The notes below the pieces were generated by a model. That model was not told the DNA's origin, did not search any database, and saw only the letters and a list, made by a program, of their open reading frames with translations. Of a DNA stretch of 64,000 nt, positions 34,566 through 44,889 are shown piece by piece. Position 1 is the first letter of the stretch. Each line of letters opens with the position of its first letter. The stretch comes from Myxococcales bacterium. GTDB lineage: Bacteria > Myxococcota_A > UBA796 > GCA-2862545. The stretch lies in assembly GCA_019634415.1 (NCBI GenBank), contig JAHQVJ010000175.1, positions 28,041-92,040 of the forward strand. Direction: 5' to 3'. The position numbers were made by a program, and so were the translations under genes.

Positions 34566-35153
34566 ATGACACTGAACCGGGTTCTTCCCTTGCTGGTCCT
34601 CTCCTCGCTCGGCGCCGCGCCAGCAACCATCGGCGGCGCCCAGATGTGCGACTACACCCGAGAGCGAGACTGCACGTGCTGCGTGGAGCGGACCGACTAC
34701 CGCTGGCAAGTGCAGTGCTGCGACACCGAGCTGATCCTCCATGAGTTCTGGAACACCGACACGGTGCCGGCGACCTGCACCCTGTACGACGTCGAGTGGG
34801 GCGACCGGGACATGTCGACCTGCGTGCCGGGTCGGTGCACCGAGAGCGTGGAAGAGCCCGTGCCGAAGGCCGATCCGCCCACCGATCCGATCCTGGATGT
34901 GCGCTGCCCCGACGTGGTGGAGATGGTGCCAGGACCGTGGCTGGAGCACGTTGCGTTCACACAGTGCTGCGAGGAGTGCCAGGTGGACACCTTCAAGCCG
35001 CAGGTCGGGGGACCTGGTGGCAACATCGAGTGCGTGGTCGACACCACCTACACGGTGGTGAAGAACTGCACACCGGGGGAGTGCCCGGATCACGACCCCA
35101 TCCCGCCGCGAGACGACGACGACGAGCAGCCTCCCGGGCCAGATCCGATGTGA
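34566..35153 (+). CDS. Cysteine-rich secreted protein of unknown function
   Basis: This 195-residue protein has a signal peptide (LNRVLPLLVLSSLGAAPA; likely cleavage after APA). The mature part has sixteen cysteines, several as CC or CxC pairs (RDCTCCVERTDY, QCCDTEL, FTQCCEECQVD), suggesting many disulfides or metal sites. It ends in an acidic, Pro-rich tail (PPRDDDDEQPPGPDP). AGGAG is 5 nt before the ATG. No family recognised; the gene is 86 nt after the CxxCH lipoprotein. Confidence 0.6.
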   Translation: MTLNRVLPLLVLSSLGAAPATIGGAQMCDYTRERDCTCCVERTDYRWQVQCCDTELILHEFWNTDTVPATCTLYDVEWGDRDMSTCVPGRCTESVEEPVPKADPPTDPILDVRCPDVVEMVPGPWLEHVAFTQCCEECQVDTFKPQVGGPGGNIECVVDTTYTVVKNCTPGECPDHDPIPPRDDDDEQPPGPDPM

Positions 35154-35600
35154 GTCGACAGACGCGCGGCGGGTTCTACCGGCTGGTCCGGCGGACCTGA
35201 CCACCTGCACAGAGCTCGCCGATGTCGTCTTGCTCCCGACAGGCCGCTCCTACCTCAGCGCGACGGTTGTCCCATCGGCCATCGTCGACGTCGTGCAATG
35301 GGACCACCCCCAAGATCTCGGGGACTGCTACGTTCCTGCGTCGTCGCCGATAGGTCGCCAGGGCCCGATCCGCAGTGGGGGAGCGGATGATGGAAAGGGG
35401 CTCTCCCGTGGTCGGTTCGCGAACGATCACGCCGTCGATCGTGCCAGCCCACCTCATCACAGCCTCGTCCTCCGCTCATCGGGATCCGTTCAATGCGTGT
35501 GCGGGCCAGCAGACGCCAGACGTCTCCCAGGTCCACGTCGCGCAGCAGGCGCGCCGGTCCGAACGTTCCACCCGCACGACCGCCTGCTCACGTGCACCAG
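35154..35600. other. 447-base stretch without a convincing gene
   Basis: Several short frames are open here, none with recognisable similarity. The best candidate is a minus-strand frame at 35176-35460 (94 codons, GTG ATG start with GGAGG about 8 nt upstream) that begins MMRWAGTIDGVIVREPTTGE. It ends without a domain and its C-terminus looks random. It could be a small unknown gene or a remnant. No repeats or RNA signatures seen. Confidence 0.3.
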
Positions 35601-36929
<1,329 letters not shown>

Positions 36930-36937
36930 GCGCGTTT

Positions 36938-39349
36938 CTAGCGCAGTGGCAGCCAGCGACGAGGATCCAGGTACAGCTCCGACGCACCCTCGAGGGGCAC
37001 CTTCGCCACGCCCCCCTTCAACAGGACCCAGCGCACCTCGGCATCCTCGCTCCCGAGGGCCACCGGAACCTCGACATCCAGCACAACGTCGCTCGTGAGG
37101 GTGGCCACGCGCCCTCGCCGCTTCAGCTCCACAGTCACGTCGACGGGGGAGTCCAGGTGCACCCATGGGCCGAAGTAGGCATCCAGGGACTCGCCGCTCA
37201 CCCGCTCCACATGCGCCTGCAGCCCGCTCATCGAGTGCGGTCCCCGCACGTAGAGCCCGTCCAGGGCTTCCAGCAACACGGACCGCCCCACGCGGTCAGC
37301 AAGGCCGCTCCCGAGGGCGCGCGCCAGCCGCTCGGCCCGGGCCGTCGAGACCAACGACTGCTGCTCCTGGTGGAAGCCACTGGCCACCTCGTCCCCCCAG
37401 TACTCTTGGGTGAACAGGTCCCGGTAGACCAGGCTCAACGCCTCGGGCAACCACGCTTGGTGGCGAGAGAAGGGTCGAGTGGACCACCACTGCAGCGCCA
37501 TCGCGGCCACCACGTCACGCTCCATGGCAATGCCCTCGTTCACCGGTTGCTTCGCACCGATGGTCCCCCCCATCAGCCCCCGAGTCGCTCGGACCGAGAT
37601 CTTGCCTGGCGACCAGGACACCGTGGGGTCCAGCTTGTTCGTCGGCAACAGATGGCGAGTCGGCGCCTGCGTTCCCGCCGGGTGCTCCACCCGGCGGCGC
37701 GGCGAGACTCGCTCCACGTGGGATCCTTGGTAGTACAGCTGGTCAGGCCCTTGTACCCAGGCCATGGATGCGTAGGGAAACGACGGCATCACACCCTGAA
37801 GAGAGCGCTGGATCGTCCACAGGAGGCCGCTCGGATCCGGCACCTCCGGGTCCTGCATCACCGTGACCGGGGTGAGCCCGGCTTCGGTGGGTTCCACCAC
37901 CTGGACCGATCTCTGCCCCACGGAGAGCACCTGCCCGGACGTGGGGTGGCCCGACAGGGCGAAGCCCCATCCCTCCGGAAGGGCCGAGTCCACCTCCACC
38001 ACCGCAGGGAAGGCGACCGGCAAGCCCAGGGGTCGCGGGACCGCGCTCAGTCCCACGTGCACGGAGCCGACGTCCACGAAGCGGGGCATGTCCCGAGCTG
38101 GACACCCCTCGGAGCCACCGAAGCTCACGAGCCCGCCTTCAGCCGATGGACCGCGTCTGCTGGCTCGTTGAGCCGCCGCACGGTCGACAACGGGATTGAC
38201 TTCGCAGGCTCGGAGGCTGTTCATCGCCCACGAGCGAACGTCGAGCCTGCTGTCCGTCGACAGGCCCAAGCGCCAGGACACCTCGATCTGTGTGGGCTCT
38301 GGGCCCGCACTCCGAGGAAGCACCCACCGGCCTCGGGACGTGTCGGACGCGGACGGGAACACCCCCCAGGGAACGCCGGCAGGGGTCGCCCGCTCCCCCG
38401 CCATCCGGAGCTCGGGGATCGCGTCGGCCCCCGGGGCGCGTGGCAGCTCCACGTTCACGTAGGACACGGCATCCGGAGCCGCGACGGTCATCTCCGATCG
38501 CACCTCGACGTTCAACGCGTCTTCTTCCTCGTCGAGCCCGATCTCCACGCTCGATCGAGCGGACTGCGGGTGGACCATCGACGGAGGCTCGTGGTGAGGC
38601 ACCCCCCACAGCACCGTCCACGGAGCCACCCCCTGCCGACCATGGACCGCGATGACCTCCCGATACCGATCGTCCACGGCGGCAGTGGGGTCCTCGACCC
38701 AGGTCAGCCACGAGTCGTCCGTCCACACCGACGACGCGTCCCGGAATCGATGCCAGCTCCGCCCGGTCTTCCACTCCACCAAGGTGCGTCGAGCCCCGCT
38801 GCGAAGCCTGTCCTCCGCCACCATCTCAGCGGGATCGAGCCCCACTGCCGCCAGTCGAGTGCTCCTGCGCGCCAGCACGGTCTTGGCAACGCGATGCGCC
38901 CCCTGGAGCCGCTGGGCCGTCACCACGACCTGCTCCTGATCCGTGGCGGAATCCGTCCAGCTCACCGTGCGGCCCTTGACGTTCACGTGGGGAAGCTCGT
39001 CGAATTGCTACCGGAGCGAGGCCTCGCCGCCGATCAACAGGAGCGCCTCGATGGACTCTTGCCATCGACGTTCCGCCATCGCAGACAGAAGCACGTCGTG
39101 GTCTGCATCGCCACCCTGGGCCAGGGTCCCGAGCCAGCGGTAGGTCTCCCACTCCGCCACCAGCGGCCAGCGCGCCTCCCCATTCCCCACCACGACGTGC
39201 CCGACGACTTCGTTGCGGTCGTCGTCCCGCACCTCGAAGGCCAGTGCGCCCTCCACCTCGACCGTCACGTCCCCCAGAGCCAGGTCCATGTGCTCGATCC
39301 ACCGTGGCGACTCCCCCACCACCAGCGCCAGTGACACCCAACCGACCAT
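36938..39349 (-). pseudogene. M1-peptidase-like gene with in-frame TAG and lost zinc motif
   Basis: Reading in one frame from the ATG at 39349 (leader-like MVGWVSLALVV) the protein stops at TAG 39010-39008. After seven sense codons (QFDELPH) it continues from GTG 38986 for 682 codons in the same frame. The two parts together give about 802 residues, so a CAG-to-TAG change is the simplest history; reinitiation at the GTG could still yield the larger part. The larger part looks like an M1 aminopeptidase: RDVVAAMALQWW stands where HELAHQWW is expected, followed by WLPEALSLVYRDLF. Both HExxH histidines are missing, so no zinc catalysis is expected. Confidence 0.6.
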
Positions 39350-39514
39350 CTCTGTCCCCCCCTTCCCAATCGACTGCCGTCTGGGTCCAGGGTCGACAAG
39401 CCCTGATTCGTGTCGATTTTGTATCCAACACCGAGGCCCAGGCCTCGTCCTGGTGGCGTGGGGAGTTCCTGCCGAGGTGTGGCGACGTTAAGGACGAGGT
39501 TCGGAGAAGCTCCC

Positions 39515-40084
39515 ATGGCCATCCTCAAGGTCGCTCAGCTCGGCCACCCCATTCTGCGCGAACGCTCCCGCGAGGTCACCCGCGAGGAGCTCGCCCATCC
39601 CGGCTTCCAGCAGTTCTGCCGAGATCTCCTCGACACCATGGAGGAGTACGACGGCGCCGGTCTCGCCGCACCCCAAGTCCATGCGCTGCTGCGCGTGGTG
39701 GTGCTCGTGATCGACGACGAGCGCGGCGTGGAGTTCCTCATCAACCCCGAGATCGAGGTGCTCGCCGACAGCACGCGCCGCACCTGGGAGGGCTGCCTGT
39801 CGGTGGAGGGCATGCGCGGCCTCGTGGAGCGGCCAGACCACATCCGGCTCACCGCCCTCGATCTGGACGGATCCGAGAAAGTGCTCGAGATCGAAGGCCA
39901 CGGCGCCGTCGTCGTGCAGCACGAGTGCGACCACCTCGACGGCGTGCTCTACGTGGACCGGGTGCTCCCGCGGTCGCTGATGTTCGTGTCGGAGTACCGC
40001 CGCTGGGGCCCCCCCGCCGAGTACGACCCCGCCGCTCCCGAGGACGGTACAGATCAACTCGCCGACGAAGCCGAGGTACACTGA
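39515..40084 (+). CDS. def: Peptide deformylase
   Basis: This enzyme removes the formyl group from nascent peptides. The protein is 189 residues and has all three catalytic motifs: GAGLAAPQ (about 48-55), WEGCLSVEG (metal Cys about 92) and VVQHECDHLDG (HExxH, about 134-138, metal ligands and Glu). The LGHPILRERSREV start is typical. The ATG at 39515 gives the usual family start; upstream codons in the frame show no similarity. The C-terminus is longer than in E. coli by an acidic tail (EDGTDQLADEAEV). The stop overlaps the ATG of the TPR-like protein by one base. Confidence 0.93.
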   Translation: MAILKVAQLGHPILRERSREVTREELAHPGFQQFCRDLLDTMEEYDGAGLAAPQVHALLRVVVLVIDDERGVEFLINPEIEVLADSTRRTWEGCLSVEGMRGLVERPDHIRLTALDLDGSEKVLEIEGHGAVVVQHECDHLDGVLYVDRVLPRSLMFVSEYRRWGPPAEYDPAAPEDGTDQLADEAEVH

Positions 40085-41400
40085 TGGGCCTGCTCTCCTG
40101 GTTGTTCCCCTCCCCCGAGGATCGGGTGGTGCGCGCCAAGCGCTTCCTCGACAACGGCCGACCAGACGAGGCGCGCCTCGAGGTGCTCGGCGTGGACCTG
40201 CCGCAGGCCCGTGACGTGCTGGTGGAGGCCGAGACCCAGCTCGCCCGCCAGAACCTCGAGGCTGCCGTGGGCTACGCCCGCGCCGACGACGACCATCGGG
40301 TGCACATCCACCTCGAGCTGGCCGATCAGTTCCACCACGGCGGCCTCGAGGAGGAGTTCCGGACGGCGCGCCGCGAGATGCGCGAGATCCGGGCCTCCCG
40401 CAGCGAAGCCGATCAGCGCGCCAAGGAGCAGGAGCAAGCACGCCTGCTCGCCGCCGATCCCCTGGGCCTCACGGGTGGCCCGAGCTGGCTCGACCGCCAG
40501 GCGCCGGGCGATCTGCTGGATCCCGACCGGGAGGAGGTGGAGCAGCGCGTGGCGCTGCTGGTGGAGAACTACCCCGAGGACCTGCGCAAGGGCGTGGCCT
40601 CACTGGGCGCCGACTTCGCCCAGGCCGTGCTCGCGCTGGAGGACGGCAAGCCCGACCAGGCGCTCCAGAGCCTGCTCGCCCTGCCCGACGACGCTGCGCT
40701 GGTGCAGTGGGAGCGGGCGCGCGCAGCCCACGCCCTGGGAGATCCGAGCGCTGCTGCGCGCGCCGTGCGCCAGTTCGGCGACCTGGCCCAAGGCCATCAC
40801 CCCATGGGGCGGGTGCACTCCGGCACCTACCTGGCGCAGCTGCTCGCCGAGTCGGGCGATCCGCACGGCGCCCTGCGGGCGCTACGGGAGGTCCGTCGCC
40901 GCGACCCCGAGCAGGGGGGATTCCTGTTCGCACAGCTCCTGGCGGCCACCGATGCGCTGGAGGAAGCCGAAGCCACCACCACCGAGCTCATCCGACGCTC
41001 CCCCAAGGCGATGCCGCTGTATGCGCTGCTCGCCCGCATCCGCCTGAAGGGCGAGCACCGGGTGGAGGCGATGCGCGCGCTGGAGGCAGGCATGGAGGCC
41101 ACCCACTGTGCACCGGGCAAGTGCGGCTTCCAGCCCCCCGATCTCGACGCTCATCGGATGCTGGCCACCCTGTACCTGGAGGACGGTGTAGAGCGCGAGC
41201 GCGCCCTCGAGCTCGCCGACACCGCCGCTGGCCTCGTGAAGCGACCCGTCTGGGAAGACGCCTACCTGCTGGCGCTGGTGGCCCGGGCCCGCAGCGAGCC
41301 CGATGCCCGCACCATGGCCGAGCAGCTGCTCGCCAACACGCCTCAGGGAGACCCACGGCGTGAGCGCGCGGCGTCCACCTTGATGCCCAGCATGAGCTGA
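40084..41400 (+). CDS. TPR-like helical-repeat protein
   Basis: This 438-residue protein is translationally coupled to def (TGATG). It has no signal peptide. It is almost entirely helical, with paired helices of the tetratricopeptide type: EDRVVRAKRFLDNGRPDEARLEVL, QAVLALEDGKPDQALQSLL, YLAQLLAESGDPHGALRALREV, LLAATDALEEAEATTTELI, ARIRLKGEHRVEAMRALEA. A CAPGKCGFQPPD segment (about 345-355) resembles the CxxC segment seen in LapB (YciM)-type proteins, where a rubredoxin-like pair contacts TPRs, but only one CxxxC pair is present. Its end overlaps the convergent TonB-receptor gene by 58 nt. Confidence 0.72.
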   Translation: MGLLSWLFPSPEDRVVRAKRFLDNGRPDEARLEVLGVDLPQARDVLVEAETQLARQNLEAAVGYARADDDHRVHIHLELADQFHHGGLEEEFRTARREMREIRASRSEADQRAKEQEQARLLAADPLGLTGGPSWLDRQAPGDLLDPDREEVEQRVALLVENYPEDLRKGVASLGADFAQAVLALEDGKPDQALQSLLALPDDAALVQWERARAAHALGDPSAAARAVRQFGDLAQGHHPMGRVHSGTYLAQLLAESGDPHGALRALREVRRRDPEQGGFLFAQLLAATDALEEAEATTTELIRRSPKAMPLYALLARIRLKGEHRVEAMRALEAGMEATHCAPGKCGFQPPDLDAHRMLATLYLEDGVERERALELADTAAGLVKRPVWEDAYLLALVARARSEPDARTMAEQLLANTPQGDPRRERAASTLMPSMS

Positions 41401-43520
41401 CGCGGCGCCTGCGGCCGCGCCCCGAAGGGTCGCCAGGCCACCACCGGCAGCGCGTTGCCGAGGTTGCTTCCCGTGACGTACAGCAGCCAGTGGTCTGTCA
41501 GGCGCACGTCCAAGGCCGCGTCCACCGTCACCAGCGCAGGGATCCCGCCGATGTCGGGTACCGGGAACGTGCCGGCGGCATCCAGCATGCCGCTGCGTCC
41601 GCGCACCGCCGCACCCAGCCGCACCCGAGGGCTCGCCAGGCTCACCTGCAGCGCTCCTTGGTGGGCCGGCACGTACGGGAGCGCATCGCCGATGGCCACG
41701 TTGCCGAACTGCGGGAACCCGCTCACGAAGCCCGTGCGGAAGCGGGTGAACGTGTAGGTGTAGGTCGCCTCCACCGGCAGCCGCACCCGGCCCGGGAGCA
41801 GCCACTCCCGCTGCGCCACCGCCTCCACGCCCGCCACCCACACGCGACCGCCGTTGAACTGCTGGTCCAGCAGATCTCCGTCGCAGCCACCGCTGATGGT
41901 GCACTGCCCCGTGAGATTGACGTAGTCGTTGACGTAGCCCACGAGCTCGAGCCGCTGCCCGGCGCCTCCCGCGCGCAGCCCGGCCTCCAGGTTCCAGCTC
42001 GACTCGGGCACGACCTCGGGGGGCTGCCCAGGCGCCACCGGAGAGAACCCGCGGTGGGCCCCTCCGAACAGATCCACCCCCTCGGCCACCTCGGCGAGCA
42101 GCCCCAAGCCAGGCAGCACCACCGTGTTCGTGACCGGCGGCTGGTCCACGTCGCTGCGCGACGTGCGCACCGACTCCACCCGCGCCCCAGGCACCACGTG
42201 CAGCGCCCCCAGCTCCAGGTCGTCGTGCACGTGGGCCGCCACCGCCAGCGCCCGCGCCCGGCTGTCCACGAGCACCTCGGTGTCGGCCTCCAGATCGCGC
42301 ACCAACACGCCGTCGCGCATCTGGTGCGGATCCTCGGTGTGGAGGCGGTCCAGCCGGTCGGAGTGCACCCGCACCCCCGCCTCGAACCGAGACGCCCAGC
42401 CGTCTGCGGTGTGGCGCCAGCGCAGCGTCGACTGCACCCCCTGAGCCACGAAGCGCCGATCGTTGGTGCCGATCTGCAGCGCCTGCTCCTCGGTGGTGCT
42501 GTCTTCGTCGCCCCGCAGCACCGCCAGGAACACCGCCGACTGGCCGCCCGCGGGCTGCTGCAGCAGCGCGTGCACGTCGGGGCCCCCGGCGAAGCGGTTG
42601 AACTTGGTCCAAGCTCGCACCAGGCCGTGGTGGTAGGCCACCGTGCGCAGCTCCACGTCGTCGCTCAGCTGCAGCGGCCAGGCGAGCTCGGCCTGGGTGC
42701 GATCCCACACCATCAGGCCCGCCTGGCTGGCGGCGTAGCGCCGCAACGGCGTGTCGGCGTAGTCGTCGGGATGGAGCCCCAGGTAGGTCTCGTAGGACGT
42801 CTCGGCGGTGTACCCGAGCTTCAGATCGAGGCCCGAGGTGCGCGTGCGCCACTGGCCCTTCAGCATGAGCTCGCCGTGGTCGAAGCCCGTGGGCCCGCCC
42901 CCGTCGAGCTCCTTGAAGCCACCCGAGTGCAGCAGCACCCCCTCCGCGAGCCACCCGAAGCGACGACCCGAGCCTCCTGCCCATGCGTGTGCCTTGGCCG
43001 TGCGGAAGCTGCCGCCCCCTACATCGATGGCCCCTGCGAGACCGTCGGGGATCGACCGCGTGAGCAGGTTGATGGCCCCACCCACCGTGTGCGGTCCGTG
43101 CTGGATGGCCGCAGGTCCCTTGAAGACCTCGAGCCCCACCATGCGCGTGACCATGGGGAAGTAGTAGGCCGCCGGTGCGGCGTAGGGGGCAGGGGCCAAG
43201 AGCACCCCGTCCTCCATCAGCGTGATCTTCGCCGAGCGGTCGGCGTTGGCGCCGCGGATGCCGATGTTGGGCCGCAGCCCGAACCCGTCCTCTCCACGCA
43301 CGTACACGCCAGGCACCTTGCCCACCACTGCGTGGATGTCGTTGGACTCGTACTGCTCCAGATCCTCGGCCCCCACCACGTAGGCTGAGCCCGTCACGCG
43401 AGGTGCGCCGTCCTCCACCACCACGATCTCGATGTCGGCATCGTCGTCGTCATCCGCGTCGGAAACGGGCTGGCCCCAGGCCGCGACGGACGCGAGGGCG
43501 CTGGCAACTACAGGCAACAT
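41343..43520 (-). CDS. TonB-dependent outer-membrane receptor, FecA-like
   Basis: This 725-residue protein has a signal peptide (LPVVASALASVAAWGQ) followed by an acidic stretch and a probable TonB box (EIVVVEDG). Plug domain: GKVPGVYVRGEDGFGLRPNIGIRG, then ITLMEDGVLLAPAPYAAPAAYY and EVFKGPAAIQHGPHTVGGAIN, the last close to FecA-type siderophore receptors. The remainder is a 22-strand barrel (GLDLKLGYTAETSYETYLGLH; VEATYTYTFTRFRTGF). It imports a chelated metal, probably ferric citrate-like. It starts 2 nt after the imelysin gene, under the Fur box at 44727. Its last 58 nt overlap the TPR gene on the other strand. Confidence 0.9.
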   Translation of the reverse strand: MLPVVASALASVAAWGQPVSDADDDDDADIEIVVVEDGAPRVTGSAYVVGAEDLEQYESNDIHAVVGKVPGVYVRGEDGFGLRPNIGIRGANADRSAKITLMEDGVLLAPAPYAAPAAYYFPMVTRMVGLEVFKGPAAIQHGPHTVGGAINLLTRSIPDGLAGAIDVGGGSFRTAKAHAWAGGSGRRFGWLAEGVLLHSGGFKELDGGGPTGFDHGELMLKGQWRTRTSGLDLKLGYTAETSYETYLGLHPDDYADTPLRRYAASQAGLMVWDRTQAELAWPLQLSDDVELRTVAYHHGLVRAWTKFNRFAGGPDVHALLQQPAGGQSAVFLAVLRGDEDSTTEEQALQIGTNDRRFVAQGVQSTLRWRHTADGWASRFEAGVRVHSDRLDRLHTEDPHQMRDGVLVRDLEADTEVLVDSRARALAVAAHVHDDLELGALHVVPGARVESVRTSRSDVDQPPVTNTVVLPGLGLLAEVAEGVDLFGGAHRGFSPVAPGQPPEVVPESSWNLEAGLRAGGAGQRLELVGYVNDYVNLTGQCTISGGCDGDLLDQQFNGGRVWVAGVEAVAQREWLLPGRVRLPVEATYTYTFTRFRTGFVSGFPQFGNVAIGDALPYVPAHQGALQVSLASPRVRLGAAVRGRSGMLDAAGTFPVPDIGGIPALVTVDAALDVRLTDHWLLYVTGSNLGNALPVVAWRPFGARPQAPRQLMLGIKVDAARSRRGSP

Positions 43521-43522
43521 GC

Positions 43523-44707
43523 TCAGTCGTTGTCGCCTGCCGCTTCCGCCGGGATGCGCAGCGCCATGGCCGTGGCCAGATCTCCCTTGAGATCGTCCGT
43601 CACCCGCTTCACGGCCTCGTACAGCGCCTCGTCGATCACCGCGTCGGGTGCCTCGGCGAGGGCGAGCGCCTCGTCGGTGTGGGTCAGCACGCGATCCGCC
43701 ACGTCCGAGTGGCCCAGGTCCCGCAGCAGATCGTCGAAGCCGGCGCCCTGGCCGCCCGTGAACAGCAGGCGGAACCCTCGCAGGTTCCCCGCCACCCACA
43801 CGGCCGAGCTGTCCGAGGCCATCCCCTCCGCCAGCGCCTCGCACGCCGTGGAGCAGTCCCCCAGCCCCAGCGGATCGGCGAGCTTTCGATCCTTGGTGCT
43901 GGTCTCCAGGTAGAACAACGCGTCGAACACCGCGTTGGTGGCTTCCTGCCCGGTCGCGTAGGGAGAGCCGGCCGTGCCTGGCTGCGACAGCAGGGTGCCG
44001 AAGTCCTCGCCCTGCTCCGACCACTGGGCCTGCAGCGCACTCACCTGACGAGCCACCTCGTCCACCACCGCCCGCCCGTAGGCGGAGCGAAGGGCGGAGA
44101 TCCCATCGGGGCCAGCGTCTTCCCAGCTGCCCTCGGCGTTGATGTCCACCTGGTTCGGGCAGACGTTGTCCGCCGGAGCGTAGAGCAGGTGCTCCAGTGC
44201 GTCGAGCCCATAGGTGTTGACCAGGTTGTCCTGGAAGAAAGCCGGCTCGTCGAACGCGGCCCGCACCGTCTCCTGATCCACCCGACAGGGGTTGACGGTG
44301 GGCCAGGAGTAGACCTCGTCGCGCAGGTCCAGGCCCGCCGTGGTCGTGAGGGACGAGCCCGCAGGGCCCACCTGCATGACCTCCAGCTCCTGCCACACGT
44401 CCATCGCGGCCAAGAAGGCATCGCGCGCCCGGGCACGAGCCGCGTCGTCGCCATCGGCCTGCTCCCAGGCGCTCACTGCGTCGTCGAGGTCGGTGAGTGC
44501 CGCCTGCATGCGGTCGAGGGTGGGCCAGACCACCTCCGGCCCCACCGCAGCCAGCATGGCCGCCTCGGGCGCCACCGCCGCGGTCTCGGTGCCCGGATCC
44601 TCACACCCCAGCGGGGGCACCACCGCCACACCGAACAGCGCCACGAGGGCGAGCCACGAGACCTGCGACGTCTGAACCAGCTCTGCCCGAAGGAACCCGA
44701 CACCCAC
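43523..44707 (-). CDS. Imelysin-family iron-regulated lipoprotein
   Basis: This 394-residue protein has a leader with a lipobox-like PPLGC (residue 35), starting at GTG 44707 with GGAGAGGGGGG 7 nt upstream. The family landmarks are the two long helical halves; LRDEVYSWPTVNPCRVD, FFQDNLVNTYGLDALEHLLYAP, where the GxHxxE motif is altered to GLDALE, and LSQPGTAGSPYATGQEATNAVFDALFYLE. Imelysins (IrpA, ICMP-type) take part in iron uptake with outer-membrane receptors. The Fur box 20 nt upstream and the receptor 2 nt downstream support that role. Confidence 0.87.
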   Translation of the reverse strand: MGVGFLRAELVQTSQVSWLALVALFGVAVVPPLGCEDPGTETAAVAPEAAMLAAVGPEVVWPTLDRMQAALTDLDDAVSAWEQADGDDAARARARDAFLAAMDVWQELEVMQVGPAGSSLTTTAGLDLRDEVYSWPTVNPCRVDQETVRAAFDEPAFFQDNLVNTYGLDALEHLLYAPADNVCPNQVDINAEGSWEDAGPDGISALRSAYGRAVVDEVARQVSALQAQWSEQGEDFGTLLSQPGTAGSPYATGQEATNAVFDALFYLETSTKDRKLADPLGLGDCSTACEALAEGMASDSSAVWVAGNLRGFRLLFTGGQGAGFDDLLRDLGHSDVADRVLTHTDEALALAEAPDAVIDEALYEAVKRVTDDLKGDLATAMALRIPAEAAGDND

Positions 44708-44726
44708 GTTGGAACCCCCCTCTCCA

Positions 44727-44745
44727 GAAAATGATATTCATTTTC
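44727..44745. promoter_or_regulatory. Fur box upstream of the imelysin-receptor operon
   Basis: GAAAATGATATTCATTTTC matches 16 of 19 positions of the Fur consensus GATAATGATAATCATTATC and is nearly palindromic. It lies 19 bases upstream of the imelysin start. Bound Fur-Fe(II) would cover the promoter, giving expression in iron limitation. A weaker GGGCTC/GAGCCC inverted repeat at 44776-44818 may mark the end of the preceding lipoprotein transcript. Confidence 0.85.
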
Positions 44746-44889
44746 AACAAGGTCAGGCTCTTGGATCTAGCACAAGGGCTCGGCCACGTCATCGGCAGGA
44801 TCACGAAGCCGTGAGCCCGCCAACCGATTCGCAGCCTCTCCCTACGCTTCGGCGTGCGCAGCCCGAGGTTGCGCCCCCGAGATCCGCGC

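Noticed and set aside
44776..44818. GGGCTC/GAGCCC inverted repeat as a terminator
   Set aside because: The stem is short, the loop long and no T-tract follows, so it is mentioned only as a possibility beside the Fur box.
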